Source: Zhenpiania hominis
GTDB taxonomy: Bacteria; Bacillota; Clostridia; Peptostreptococcales; Anaerovoracaceae
DNA length: 64,000 nt
Direction: 5' to 3'
Assembly: GCF_014333425.1 (NCBI RefSeq)
Contig: NZ_JACRYT010000002.1
Span: 124,001-188,000, forward strand
Below are positions 44,499 through 52,782 of this stretch, piece after piece. The position numbers were made by a program, and so were the translations under genes. How positions within the stretch are numbered: the stretch's first letter is position 1; each line of letters opens with the position of its first letter. The notes under the pieces were generated by a model that did not search any database, had not been told where the DNA came from, and saw nothing but the letters and a program-made list of their open reading frames with translations.

Positions 44499-45454
44499 CC
44501 CGCCGCCAATTTGTATTTTTTATATTGCTTCACCGCGAAATGGTCGGGGCTGCGTTCTTCTAAATCGGCAAAGAGCAGATCAACGGGGCTTTGGTATTCC
44601 TCGTCGTCCTCGCGTGCTTCGCTTGCATTGATAAGTTCAAGCAGCGTTGTAAAGTTCATTTCCTCGGCGGGGGCTTCATACCAAATGTAGCCGATCAACG
44701 CGCAATATAATAATCTCTCGGCTTTCACCCAAAAATCTTCCGCGCTTTTTTCTCCCTCGCCTTTGGTATTGACAATAAGGGTATTGACAACCTTTAACAC
44801 GTCCTTTTCGCTGCGGATATAGACAAAGGGGTTATAGTGCATACTTTTCCGAAAGTTTATCGTGTTCAGTACCTTAATGCGGTAGCCTGCCCGTTGCAGC
44901 AGCTTTCCGCACTCGATTAGGACGGTGCCTTTTGGGTCGGTCAAGACGTAGGAAGAATGAAGCTGCATTAAATTAGGCTTTACGAAAAACCTTGTCTTGC
45001 CGCTGCCGCTGCCGCCGATCACCACGACGTTTTTATTTCTCGCATATTTCGGCTGCTTCGGGCGGCTGTTCATGGTAAGGCGTTCGGTCTGCGTCAAAAT
45101 GATGTTGTTCTGAAAATCCGGGTCAATGTAGGGCTTTATATCTTCGGCGTTGCCCCATCGGGCAGAGCCGTACTCCGCGCCCTTGCGGTATTTCTTTGCG
45201 TTTTTCCCTTTGACATAGACAATCAAGCGGATAACCACCGCGCCTACAATGCCAACAAGCAAATCCAGCGGGTACACGCTCGGCAAGGCGTTTTCAAATG
45301 CTGCGGAAAATCCTTTTGTGATATTCAGTATCTTTGCGGATATATCCGCGCCGGGGGCAAGTCGCACCGCCTGTCCGACTTTATCAAAGAGATAGACAAA
45401 GAACACATAGGGGATATTCGGAAGTATCAGCTTTTTGTAGTTTATTTGCTTCAT
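44499..45454 (-). pseudogene. virD4: virD4 gene, 5-prime fragment (split by IME-B)
   Basis: About 318 codons of the coupling protein: N-terminal helices (about 13-30 and 62-80), Walker A GGSGSGKTRF at about 144, and up to KQYKKYKLAAG. It then runs into IME-B, adding DVCSK and a stop at 44480. Walker B and the rest are at 28727-29559. VirD4 links the relaxosome to the channel, so without a joined gene no substrate should be delivered. The gene starts within the PcfB stop (4-base overlap). Confidence 0.93.
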
Positions 45455-45924
45455 ATCTCGCGCCCCCTGTCTATTTTCTTTACCTTGTCGCGGGCGGCGT
45501 TAAGCTGCTTCGCCTTGTCCTTTGCAGCGGCAAGGGCTTTGCGGATAGAGGGCTTTTTATCCCGGTTCAGCTTCTTTGCGGAAAACTCTTGAAATGCTGC
45601 GGTCATAACGTCCGCGTCCCGGCCTTTGAAAAACACAAGGTAACGGGTCTGCTCGCCCTTAACCTTTTTCAGCGAAAAATCTATGTTGTATTTCTTCGCC
45701 GTACTCTCAAAGGCTTTAATATTGCTGTCGGTGATCTCGATGTTGGAAACGCCCGCGTTCTGCTTCATAAGCTGGCGCATGGTCTGTTTCCCATGCGCGG
45801 GCTTGCTTTTCTGCTCCAAAAACTTTCGGATTGCTTTCTGCAACGCCTGTTCGGTAAGCCGCGCCGCGCCTTTTCCCACTTTGACGTATAGGGCAATCGT
45901 TTTTTGGGTTACTTCCTCCTGCAA
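45451..45924 (-). CDS. PcfB-family protein (DUF3801)
   Basis: A 157-aa protein, EEVTQKTIALYVKVGKGAAR ... IEITDSNIKAFESTAKKYNI, with a lysine-rich tail (about 120-157). PcfB of pCF10 assists the coupling protein and relaxosome. It directly precedes virD4, as in other members. Intact. Confidence 0.88.
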   Translation of the reverse strand: MQEEVTQKTIALYVKVGKGAARLTEQALQKAIRKFLEQKSKPAHGKQTMRQLMKQNAGVSNIEITDSNIKAFESTAKKYNIDFSLKKVKGEQTRYLVFFKGRDADVMTAAFQEFSAKKLNRDKKPSIRKALAAAKDKAKQLNAARDKVKKIDRGREI

Positions 45925-45960
45925 GGTATCAACTCCTTTCCCGGTAAAGTGTGGCTATGC

Positions 45961-46905
45961 TCATTCGCCGCCGTAAAAATCGTGATTGACAAGGGCGGTA
46001 TAGTAGCTGTCAATGGTACTCGGCGCGTTGAACAGCACCGCTTTTAGATACTGCTTGATATTGCGCACTTTGGTTGTGTTTTCCCTCATGCAGTCCAAAA
46101 CAAATTCAATATGGCTGCTGTTCAGCTTCAAAAACTTGGATTTGACAAGTTCGGCGGGGTAGTCGTCCCCGGCAATACGGATTGTCTTTCGGGCTGTGCA
46201 GACGGTTTCCAGCATAAGGTCAACAATCTCATTTAGGCGGTCTGCGTCGATTTTACAGTTTTGAATGAGATGGTCGTATTCGATATTGTCCTTGATAATC
46301 TCCCTGTAAATCTCTACTGCGCTATTGCTTTTCGCTTCCGTTCTTTTCCTTTCCGGCGGCGTAGCCGCTTCGTCCTGTGCAAAGGGCAAGGGGTTTGGGG
46401 AATGGAAAGGAATGGAATGGGTACTTGATAAATCAGTAATTGATTGTTCTTTACTTGATATATCTTTATTTAATTGCGTTGGATTTTCCAACGTAGGTTT
46501 TTCCAACGTTGGATTATCCAATGTTGGATTTTCCAATGTTGGATTTTCCAATGTAGGGTAATCCGATATAGACGGCTGTTCGCCGCTGGTAGCTGCTTCC
46601 GGCTCTCGCGGCTGCGGCTGCTCGTATATGACATAATCCGCGCCCCGCAAGCGTCCTTTCTCGTCGCGCTCCCGGCTGCGCACGATATATCCGGCTTTTT
46701 CGAGTTCTTTTACCGCTTCGCGGATTGCGTCGATCTTCTCGCGGTTGATGTGAGATAAGCCCGCAAGGGTATAATCCCAATCTTCGGGCAAAGACAGCAT
46801 TTGCGAAAGCAAGCCTTTTGCCTTTAAGGTGAGTTCCTTATTGCGCAAGTGGTGGTTGCTCATAACGGTATATCCCGTATTGCGTTCCACTCTGAAAACT
46901 GCCAT
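45961..46905 (-). CDS. Replication initiator of the ICE (RepA-like, DUF6017-type tail)
   Basis: A 314-aa protein. Residues about 1-95 form a winged-helix domain (TLKAKGLLSQMLSLPEDWDY ... IDAIREAVKELEKAGYIV). The middle (about 115-145) repeats TLENP-like pentapeptides, and the C-terminus (about 195-314) is a conserved helical tail. It heads the transfer operon with AGAGGAAG upstream, and carries iteron-like repeats. By family analogy it starts ICE replication after excision. Confidence 0.8.
   Translation of the reverse strand: MAVFRVERNTGYTVMSNHHLRNKELTLKAKGLLSQMLSLPEDWDYTLAGLSHINREKIDAIREAVKELEKAGYIVRSRERDEKGRLRGADYVIYEQPQPREPEAATSGEQPSISDYPTLENPTLENPTLDNPTLEKPTLENPTQLNKDISSKEQSITDLSSTHSIPFHSPNPLPFAQDEAATPPERKRTEAKSNSAVEIYREIIKDNIEYDHLIQNCKIDADRLNEIVDLMLETVCTARKTIRIAGDDYPAELVKSKFLKLNSSHIEFVLDCMRENTTKVRNIKQYLKAVLFNAPSTIDSYYTALVNHDFYGGE
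46476..46565. repeat. Six tandem 15-bp repeats inside the ICE rep gene
   Basis: Units of the form ACGTTGGATTTTCCA start at 46476, 46491, 46506, 46521, 46536 and 46551. Neighbouring units create palindromes such as TCCAACGTTGGA. They encode the TLENP repeats. Their place inside a rep gene suggests initiator binding sites. Confidence 0.7.
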
Positions 46906-47073
46906 GTTTCATCACTTCCTCTCTTGGTCTGCGTGGAATATTAGAAAGCCGTTTTCGGCGGTTTTGGTATTGCAGTATGCCTTTGCCGTTTTTGTGTCTG
47001 AAAAGCCTTGTATTGCAAGGGCTTTTTCGCGCCTAACGTTCCACGTTACCGCCTGTTTTCGGGCATAAAAAAA

Positions 47074-47096
47074 CCGCAACTCTTTTCAAGCTGCGG
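47074..47096 (-). terminator. Terminator at the right end of the ICE
   Basis: On the minus strand CCGCAGCT pairs with AGTTGCGG (one mismatch), followed by T7. It would stop transcription entering the ICE from the chromosomal glycosyltransferase operon. Confidence 0.75.
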
Positions 47097-47120
47097 CGAC
47101 ATATCCTACTCACTTAAAAA

Positions 47121-47159
47121 CGCCATATCAAGGCTTGTCCAACCTTGCTACGGCGTTTT
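47121..47159. repeat. Inverted repeat near the ICE end
   Basis: ACGCCATATCAAGG and CCTTGCTACGGCGT pair with two mismatches around an 11-base spacer. Being the outermost symmetric element, it may be part of the integrase attachment site. Confidence 0.5.
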
Positions 47160-47167
47160 AGGTGTAA

Positions 47168-47443
47168 TTATAGGGGTTGTTTAATTGTCTTTAATGTGCT
47201 GAAAGCCGCATGGTTACGGCATTTTCCTTGTTGTGCATATATTGACGGGGCAGTGGGACCCGTTGGACCGGAGCAGCAGGGTTCCGGCCGAGAAGCACAG
47301 CCGCATCCACAGCCGCAGCTTCCTGAAGATCCATCGCAGCCGCAGCCGCAATTCTCACTTCCACCCGTATCATTGCTGCGCGAATCTCGAATTAATACTC
47401 TATCACCTAACTGATAAAAATCAGTTTTATAAGTCATTCTCAT
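47168..47443 (-). pseudogene. Collagen-like protein gene, 5-prime part truncated by the ICE
   Basis: The frame starts MRMTYKTDFYQLGDRVLIRD, continues with Cys/Gly-rich CGCGCDGSSGSCGCGCGC, and reaches GPTGPT, the opening of a collagen-like repeat. It then changes to unrelated residues (from about SIYAQQGKC) and stops: this tail is probably ICE sequence. The start overlaps the glycosyltransferase stop by 17 bases. The rest of the gene should lie beyond the other ICE end. BclA-like surface glycoproteins have such repeats. Confidence 0.65.
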
Positions 47444-48527
47444 TCTCCCCTTTTTCGTTTAATTTGTTTTCAAAATAAACCCGATTATACGCTACTGCAT
47501 CCGAATTTGGCTTGAAAACGCCAGCACGTTCATTACATTCACTGGCCAGACGATACATACCCATTCTGTCATAACAGACAGCGAGCTGTATATTCGGAAG
47601 GTAGCCGTAACATTCTGTCTGAACAAACCCTCCTGTTCTGACGTTCATTTCTCTGGTCCGTGCCGTTTCATACCAGAAAGCTGCCTGAGCATACTTTCCT
47701 TTATTAAAGAAATGTTCCCCTATCTGACAGCAAATTTCAGCGCGGGGAACATCAAGCAGCAGACTCTTCATCAAAGCTTCTGCCTCCTGATCTTCCCTGC
47801 CCTGCTTCCGGTAGCAGGCGGCCAGAGTTTTGCACGCCTCCAGCTTATTTTCAATCCAGCCTCCAGCTTCTTTCATAAATGCTTCCAATGCAGCCGCGGC
47901 TTCTTCATACCGCTCGTTAAAATATAATTCCTGTCCGTAATAAAATTTTTGCCTGGGAGAAAGGATCTGCCCGGACCTTTTTTTCTTTTCCAGAATCCGC
48001 AAATTCCTTTGCGGGTCTCCACGCTTTGTCTTCTTATGTGTCACACAGGCTTCTCCGTAGAGAATTGTCCCTGACGGTGTAACAGCTTCATGAATTTCCC
48101 CTTCCCACCGGAATTTTCCGGAATTTTTTATCAGTCTTTCTCTATAATAGATAAAGATCGGGCGGCCCTCTTCATCAAAGGCCGTATGATAGGGAAGCAT
48201 CACAATATCTTCTTTTCCGGACAGCTTCTCTTTCATTTCCCGAAATCGCTGCCGATCCTTTTCCAGAATTACATCGTCCGCATCCAGCCACATACAGTAT
48301 TCCATTTCCGCTTTTTCGAAAGACGCGTTTCTGGCTGCGGCAAAATCATCATTCCACGGCAACTCATAAAGCTTCTGTGTAAAGGCTCGGGCGATGTCTC
48401 TGGTTCGATCTTCGGATCCGGTATCGACAATTACAATTTCATCTACCAGATCGCTCACTGAATTGAGACACCGCTCCAAAACAGCTTCCTCATTTTTTAC
48501 GATCATGCACAGGCTGATTGTAACCAT
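47427..48527 (-). CDS. Family 2 glycosyltransferase with TPR-like tail
   Basis: A 366-aa protein. GT-A domain in about 1-200: LCMIVKNEEAVLERCLNSV, VDTGSEDRTRDIA, and the metal-binding DADD near residue 79. Helical repeats follow (about 200-340). The overlap with the collagen-like gene suggests that this enzyme glycosylates the collagen-like product, as SgtA does for BclA3 in C. difficile. It is divergent from the subtilisin gene. Confidence 0.88.
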   Translation of the reverse strand: MVTISLCMIVKNEEAVLERCLNSVSDLVDEIVIVDTGSEDRTRDIARAFTQKLYELPWNDDFAAARNASFEKAEMEYCMWLDADDVILEKDRQRFREMKEKLSGKEDIVMLPYHTAFDEEGRPIFIYYRERLIKNSGKFRWEGEIHEAVTPSGTILYGEACVTHKKTKRGDPQRNLRILEKKKRSGQILSPRQKFYYGQELYFNERYEEAAAALEAFMKEAGGWIENKLEACKTLAACYRKQGREDQEAEALMKSLLLDVPRAEICCQIGEHFFNKGKYAQAAFWYETARTREMNVRTGGFVQTECYGYLPNIQLAVCYDRMGMYRLASECNERAGVFKPNSDAVAYNRVYFENKLNEKGENENDL

Positions 48528-48646
48528 ACTATCCCTCCGCTTTCTTCCTTATTGTATGCACAACAGAGGCAAAAGGCTCCTATAGGTGAACGAAGGATTG
48601 GTCAGGGAACAAAATATTAATACTTTATGATGATTGTCAAAGACGC

Positions 48647-48676
48647 TTGTTTCATACAGCGAAAAAATGTTACAAT
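48647..48676 (+). promoter_or_regulatory. Candidate promoter of the subtilisin gene
   Basis: TTGTTT (48647-48652), 18 bases, TACAAT (48671-48676), 36 bases before the GTG start. Confidence 0.5.
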
Positions 48677-48712
48677 AATGACGCTTATATTAAGACAGAT
48701 AGGAGAAGAAGT

Positions 48713-50917
48713 GTGAAAAGTGTGAAAAAAAGAAGGAGACTGCTTTTTTGCCTGCTCTTAGGAATTCTATTCTGCCTTTCAGCAGTGAATTACTGTCTGG
48801 CCGAAAGCACAGAAGCCAATGGGGGAAATGGGCTTCTTATCACGTTTAAAACCGGCGTGACAAAACATCAGGCAAAAAAAGTAATGAAAAAAGTTAATGT
48901 AATCGCAAAAGATAAGATGTTCCAAAGGAAAGGGAATACCCTTCTGTTACGGTTGGATTCATCTGAAATGAGAAGGCAGGCTATCTCTAAGCTAAAAAAA
49001 GAATCGGCAGTTGCCTCTGTTCAGCCTAATTACCGGTACACCCTGGGAGAAACTTCCTCTTCCGGAGATTCTTTTATTGACAGGCAGTGGAACCTGGATT
49101 ACATGGATGTTCCGGAGGCCTGGGATCTGATCGATAAGGTAAAGCCTCAAGCCCTGCGCGACGAAAAGGATAAAGTCATTGTCGCGACTCTGGACACAGG
49201 TGTTGATTACCAACATCCGGATCTCCAAAAGAATGTTGCCATTGAAAATTGTGTGACGGTGGCGGACAGAGAATCCCCCTATCCGGTTTACGGCAAAGCG
49301 CTGCCATCATCCCATGGAACAGGAACCGCGGGGATCATTGCCGCTACTTCCAACAATGGTATCGGAATTGCCGGAATAGCAGCCGGCAATCATAACGATC
49401 TTATTTCACTTATGGCGATTAACGTTTTCCACAGCGAGGGATATATTTCCCAGGCCAGTGCCTCTACCGTAGATATCATCAAAGGCATTGAGTATGCTTG
49501 CGCGAAGGGCGCAAAAGTCATTAATATGTGTCTGGGTCATTCGGAAGGAGATTCTGATCTGTTTGGCTTGCCCCATGATGACGCAGCGCTGGAAGCGGCG
49601 ATTAACGATGCCGTCTACAAGAAAGATGTGGTAATCGTATGTTCCGCCGGAAACAACGGAGATGCCCGGATCTGGTATCCTTCCGATTTCGACGCGACCA
49701 TCAGTGTCATTAATACCAAAAAGTATAAGAATGCCTGGAGCCGAAAATGTAAAACCGGACGTTCAAATTTTGGTTCCTCAAAGGATATTTCCGCGCCTGG
49801 CAGGGGCGTATATACAACCGGGTTGAATGGGTCCTACAAAAAAGGCTGCGGCACCTCTATGGCCGCTCCATCTGTAGCAGCAGTTGCCGCGCTCGTCCGC
49901 TATGTGAATCCTCAGCTTTCCGCCGCGGAGGTAAAGGAGATCCTCTATTCTACAGCTACGGATCTCTATAAGCCAGGCTACGATATTTATACGGGTCATG
50001 GAAACGTAAATGCCTGCCGGGCTGTTGCGGCAGCGGCAGGTGTGTCTGACGGGCTGAAAGTTCCACAGCTTGCGCGGCCAAAATCGGTAAAAGCATATTC
50101 GGCAGGTCCTCATGCGATAAAGCTTTCCTGGAAAAAAGTGCCTCGAGCGAATGGCTATTTTATTTATCGTTCTGATAAAAAAGATGGCTCTTATCATAGG
50201 ATTAAGCGAATTCGCAGAGGAAAAATTCTGTCGTTCCGAGACACTGGCCGCAAATTCGATAAGAAATTTTATTATAAAATTGTCGCTTACGGTACCACCC
50301 GTGACGGAAAAAAAGCTCTGAGCCCAGAGAGCCGAAAAGTAACTTCCCGTCCTCGCGCGGAAGTCCCTTCACTCAAAACCGCAAACCGGGATTATCGAGC
50401 AATCCATCTTTCGTGGAAAAAATCCACTGGCACAGACGGTTATGAAATCTACCGTTCTGATACCAAAAATGGAGATTATCAGTTAATTCAGACGATCTCC
50501 CAAAGACGCCCCCGCAGTTGGACAGATCGGGAACTGACTGTAGGCAAAACTTATTATTACAAGATGCGCTCTTACTGCTTCCGTAACGGTAAGCACTACT
50601 ACAGCGAGCTGTCCCCGAAAGCCTCTGCTAAAGTGCGGCCGGCACAGCCGGCGTTTTCGGTGAAAAAGGTTGGGCGAAAAATTATCCTCAAGCGAAAAGA
50701 ATCCGATCCCTCCCAAATCAGCGGCTGCCAGATTTATCGAAGGACAGAGGAGCGGAAATGGCGTCTGATTAAAACGATGCCTGTCGAGAAGCGTAGATTC
50801 ACGGATCGAAATCTAACCCCCGGAAAAAAATATTTCTACAAAATCCGTACTTATAAAACGGTCCAAGGGAAACGGGTTTACAGCAAAACCTCTAAAGTAA
50901 AATCCAGGCGGCTATAA
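48713..50917 (+). CDS. Secreted subtilisin-like serine protease with fibronectin-type repeats
   Basis: A 734-aa S8 protease. A GTG start at 48713 with GGAGAAG upstream gives signal peptide KKRRRLLFCLLLGILFCLSA; the longer frame lacks a site. Propeptide about 35-110. Catalytic Asp in ATLDTGVDYQHPD (near 163), His in SSHGTGTAG (near 203), Ser in GTSMAAPSV (near 383). Three fibronectin-III-like repeats follow (about 460-734), each with GYxIYRS and KxYYYKI motifs. It is rich in Lys/Arg and has no LPXTG anchor. Confidence 0.92.
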   Translation: MKSVKKRRRLLFCLLLGILFCLSAVNYCLAESTEANGGNGLLITFKTGVTKHQAKKVMKKVNVIAKDKMFQRKGNTLLLRLDSSEMRRQAISKLKKESAVASVQPNYRYTLGETSSSGDSFIDRQWNLDYMDVPEAWDLIDKVKPQALRDEKDKVIVATLDTGVDYQHPDLQKNVAIENCVTVADRESPYPVYGKALPSSHGTGTAGIIAATSNNGIGIAGIAAGNHNDLISLMAINVFHSEGYISQASASTVDIIKGIEYACAKGAKVINMCLGHSEGDSDLFGLPHDDAALEAAINDAVYKKDVVIVCSAGNNGDARIWYPSDFDATISVINTKKYKNAWSRKCKTGRSNFGSSKDISAPGRGVYTTGLNGSYKKGCGTSMAAPSVAAVAALVRYVNPQLSAAEVKEILYSTATDLYKPGYDIYTGHGNVNACRAVAAAAGVSDGLKVPQLARPKSVKAYSAGPHAIKLSWKKVPRANGYFIYRSDKKDGSYHRIKRIRRGKILSFRDTGRKFDKKFYYKIVAYGTTRDGKKALSPESRKVTSRPRAEVPSLKTANRDYRAIHLSWKKSTGTDGYEIYRSDTKNGDYQLIQTISQRRPRSWTDRELTVGKTYYYKMRSYCFRNGKHYYSELSPKASAKVRPAQPAFSVKKVGRKIILKRKESDPSQISGCQIYRRTEERKWRLIKTMPVEKRRFTDRNLTPGKKYFYKIRTYKTVQGKRVYSKTSKVKSRRL

Positions 50918-50940
50918 TATTCTGCCATATCCGATACATG

Positions 50941-50974
50941 CTGGCGCGCAAACAGACAATTGTTTGCGCGCCAG
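50941..50974 (+). terminator. Terminator of the subtilisin gene
   Basis: A perfect 14-bp stem CTGGCGCGCAAACA / TGTTTGCGCGCCAG with a 6-base loop and ATTTTTATTT after it, 23 bases after the stop. Confidence 0.9.
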
Positions 50975-51065
50975 ATTTTTATTTGTTTCCATACTGTATT
51001 TTATGCTGTAGTATGTTATTATCTCTTTGAAACGAAATGTCATTTTAATTATAAGGAAATCAATC

Positions 51066-51422
51066 ATGAATATTGGAAGAAAAACACCTATCAAAGCAGT
51101 TGGATATTTTGATCGCTGCACAGATGGAAACGTACAACTTCATAAACGTATGTACCGGATTCAATGTCATGAAAATGGTTTGTCTGTTAATGGGTATTTC
51201 GTTCAAGTATTCACATTGCCTTACACTTTAATCAAAAGTATCGATCATCTTACCAGAAATGAAGTGGGAGCATGGCAGCAATGGGAACGCCAGTATTATC
51301 TGCGAATCACCTATTTAAAGCAATCTACTGGCAGACATGAAGTTTTAGTTTTCAAATGCACACGGCCCTTTCAGGCGATTTATGATTATTGGGTGCGCGC
51401 TGTAGTTCCGTGGAAGCAATAG
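51066..51422 (+). CDS. Unknown small protein
   Basis: A 118-aa protein, MNIGRKTPIKAVGYFDRCTD ... RMYRIQCHENGLSVNGYFVQ, predicted mostly strand, with many aromatic residues (YYLRITYLK, YDYWVRAVVPW). The start at 51066 has AAGGAAA upstream. No signal peptide or membrane helix. I do not recognise it. It is followed by the type I toxin locus. Confidence 0.65.
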   Translation: MNIGRKTPIKAVGYFDRCTDGNVQLHKRMYRIQCHENGLSVNGYFVQVFTLPYTLIKSIDHLTRNEVGAWQQWERQYYLRITYLKQSTGRHEVLVFKCTRPFQAIYDYWVRAVVPWKQ

Positions 51423-51470
51423 ACAATAACAACTGAATATATTTACCAAGGCAGCCGCTTGAACGTGCTT

Positions 51471-51660
51471 CCACCTGCCCTGAGTCTTGTACGGTGAGGT
51501 GGTAACATGAGTACATATGAAGAACTAATGATTATGTTGACAATGCTTCTCATAGTCGTTACCGCTCTGAGTATTACCAATAAAAAATAGCCGTTCAGCT
51601 CTGGTAAAGTGACGGCTATAGGCTATTAGCTTGCCGGGGCAGGTGGGTCAGGCACCTTCC
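51471..51660 (+). ncRNA. Type I toxin mRNA with long-range pairing; antisense RNA likely
   Basis: CCACCTGCCC (51471-51480), upstream of the toxin ORF, is perfectly complementary to GGGCAGGTGG (51637-51646) downstream. Such 5-prime/3-prime pairing is typical of full-length type I toxin mRNAs, which it keeps untranslated. An antisense RNA from the 3-prime side is expected from the family but its promoter is not proven here. Confidence 0.55.
51507..51590 (+). CDS. Holin-like type I toxin peptide
   Basis: A 27-aa peptide, MSTYEELMIMLTMLLIVVTA and LSITNKK, of the putative holin-like toxin family (Hol_Tox; TxpA/BsrG-like): short polar start with YEEL, one membrane helix, and a lysine end. GAGGTGG lies 4-10 bases upstream. 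The peptide would damage the membrane if expressed without its antisense RNA. Confidence 0.82.
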   Translation: MSTYEELMIMLTMLLIVVTALSITNKK

Positions 51661-51881
51661 GGCTGTCTTGTTAAGTATATTATAGCAAATAGGCTCCAAA
51701 TGTCAAATCGTTAAAACCACCTCACTAGCAATGAGAACGATTTTATAAATCAGGACTGCAATGGTACAATCTGAAGTTACAATCGGAACGGACTTCCGGG
51801 GAAAACCGATCCAATATAGCCGGACCGTCCGCAGAATTATTTAGTTTTACGTCAAATTTACATCAATACCCTAAAAAAGAA
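51591..51881. other. Intergenic region between toxin and tRNA
   Basis: The first 80 bases are the toxin mRNA 3-prime part with a TATTATAG-type box on the minus strand near 51677 that could be an antisense promoter element. The rest (51700-51880) has a GGAC/GTCC-rich stretch that can fold weakly; no gene is seen. Confidence 0.4.
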
Positions 51882-51906
51882 GGAACGTTGAAATGTTCAA
51901 CGTTCC
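51882..51906 (-). terminator. Terminator of the tRNA gene
   Basis: A perfect 11-bp stem GGAACGTTGAA / TTCAACGTTCC with a 3-base loop and, on the minus strand, CTTCTTTTTT after it, 4 bases from the tRNA 3-prime end. Confidence 0.85.
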
Positions 51907-51909
51907 AAT

Positions 51910-51986
51910 TGGTCGAGGCAGCAGGATTCGAACCTGTGGCCTTTGCGTCCCGAACGCAACGCTCTACCAAGCTGAGCTATGCCTCG
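51910..51986 (-). tRNA. tRNA-Pro, anticodon CGG
   Basis: A 77-base cloverleaf on the minus strand: acceptor CGAGGCA/TGCCTCG (7 bp), D arm AGCTCAGCTTGGTAGAGC, anticodon stem TTGCG/CGCAA with loop TTCGGGA (anticodon CGG), T arm with GTTCGAATC, and an encoded CCA end (51910-51912). One pair of the T stem is mismatched. Confidence 0.95.
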
Positions 51987-52171
51987 ATCTGACTTTTCCT
52001 ATTATACACTTGTTTTCCCTGTTCTGCAACAATGAATTTAAAAAATTTGCGGAGAAACGTATCGTTATTTTACTTTCTAACAGCTTAACCAAAAATCATT
52101 TCCTACATTTTCTCCCAAGATAAAAGAGACTTGCGTCATTCCACAAGCCCCCTTTTCACTGTTTATTCCTT

Positions 52172-52384
52172 CTAAGCTGTCACGCGAACATTGGCCGCCC
52201 GCATTTTTCCGCGAGCCTCATCATCTTCAACCTCAAAGGTCACTCTCTGTCCTTCTTTCAATGATTTGAATCCTTCCGCAATGATTGCCGAAAAATGCAC
52301 GAATAAATCTTCTCCGCTCTCATCATTTGTGATAAAACCATAGCCTTTGTCATCATTAAACCATTTTACTGTACCTGTGCACAT
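52172..52384 (-). CDS. Cold shock protein (CspA family)
   Basis: A 70-aa single cold shock domain: [15 protein letters not shown] (RNP1), DLFVHFSAI (RNP2), and [17 protein letters not shown]. It binds single-stranded RNA/DNA as a chaperone. The start at 52384 has AGGGAGG upstream. A long leader of about 250 bases with a promoter and an internal terminator-like hairpin lies upstream. Confidence 0.96.
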   Translation of the reverse strand: MCTGTVKWFNDDKGYGFITNDESGEDLFVHFSAIIAEGFKSLKEGQRVTFEVEDDEARGKMRAANVRVTA

Positions 52385-52564
52385 TTCGCGGTACCTCCCT
52401 TTTTGTTTACTAATTGCATAACTATAACTGTACGAATAAAAAGTGGAAACAGTGGAGTTACGCGTTTCATGCCTGTCAGTCGGGCCCAGGACACACCGCA
52501 AATGGTACTCTTTTGAAACTCCAAAGCGATTGCCGCCAGCTCTCGTTCCTGTATTATAAAAAAA

Positions 52565-52607
52565 ACAGCTTTTAAAAGTATCCTTGGCTGGAACTTTTAA
52601 AAACTGT
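52565..52607 (-). terminator. Terminator-like hairpin in the csp leader
   Basis: ACAGCTTTTAAAAGT pairs with ACTTTTAAAAACTGT (one mismatch) around a 13-base loop, followed on the minus strand by T8. It begins about 30 bases after the expected transcription start. Confidence 0.75.
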
Positions 52608-52642
52608 ATTGCTTATAATCGTTCTCCACTTAATACAAGTTT

Positions 52643-52672
52643 AGTATATCACGGAATTGTCAGATTTGTCAA
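52643..52672 (-). promoter_or_regulatory. Sigma-A promoter of the csp leader
   Basis: On the minus strand TTGACA (52667-52672), 18 bases, TATACT (52643-52648): near-consensus. No other gene start lies between it and csp. Confidence 0.8.
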
Positions 52673-52689
52673 ACACAACTTTTTTCAAA

Positions 52690-52726
52690 AGCCCCGACTC
52701 CCATCTTTGACAGGAGCCGGGGTTTT
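52690..52726 (-). terminator. Terminator of the secreted PPC-like protein gene
   Basis: CCCCGACTCC pairs with GGAGCCGGGG (one G-T), with T-runs on both sides; it could serve both strands. Confidence 0.75.
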
Positions 52727-52782
52727 TCACGGTATTTTATGTCCTGATGATTAAATGAAAAAGTGAATTATCCGATGCTTTC

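Larger units (their letters stand above)
46906..47167. other. Right end region of the ICE
   Basis: No gene is seen. It holds the 31-base block at 46931-46961 shared with 2837-2867, a CCTTG/CAAGG dyad near 47010, a terminator (47074-47096) and an inverted repeat (47121-47159). It must include the promoter of the transfer operon (leftward), but no consensus pair is clear to me. Confidence 0.5.

Noticed and set aside
46476..46565. CRISPR-like array
   Set aside because: Units are contiguous 15-mers without spacers and lie inside a coding frame; no cas genes are in the window.
51700..51881. T-box or other riboswitch upstream of the tRNA
   Set aside because: No T-box motif, no downstream amino-acid gene on the plus strand, and the terminator there belongs to the minus-strand tRNA.
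51910..51986. tRNA gene as ICE attachment site
   Set aside because: The tRNA is intact and lies 4.7 kb from the ICE end; no direct repeat of its 3-prime end is seen near the ICE border.
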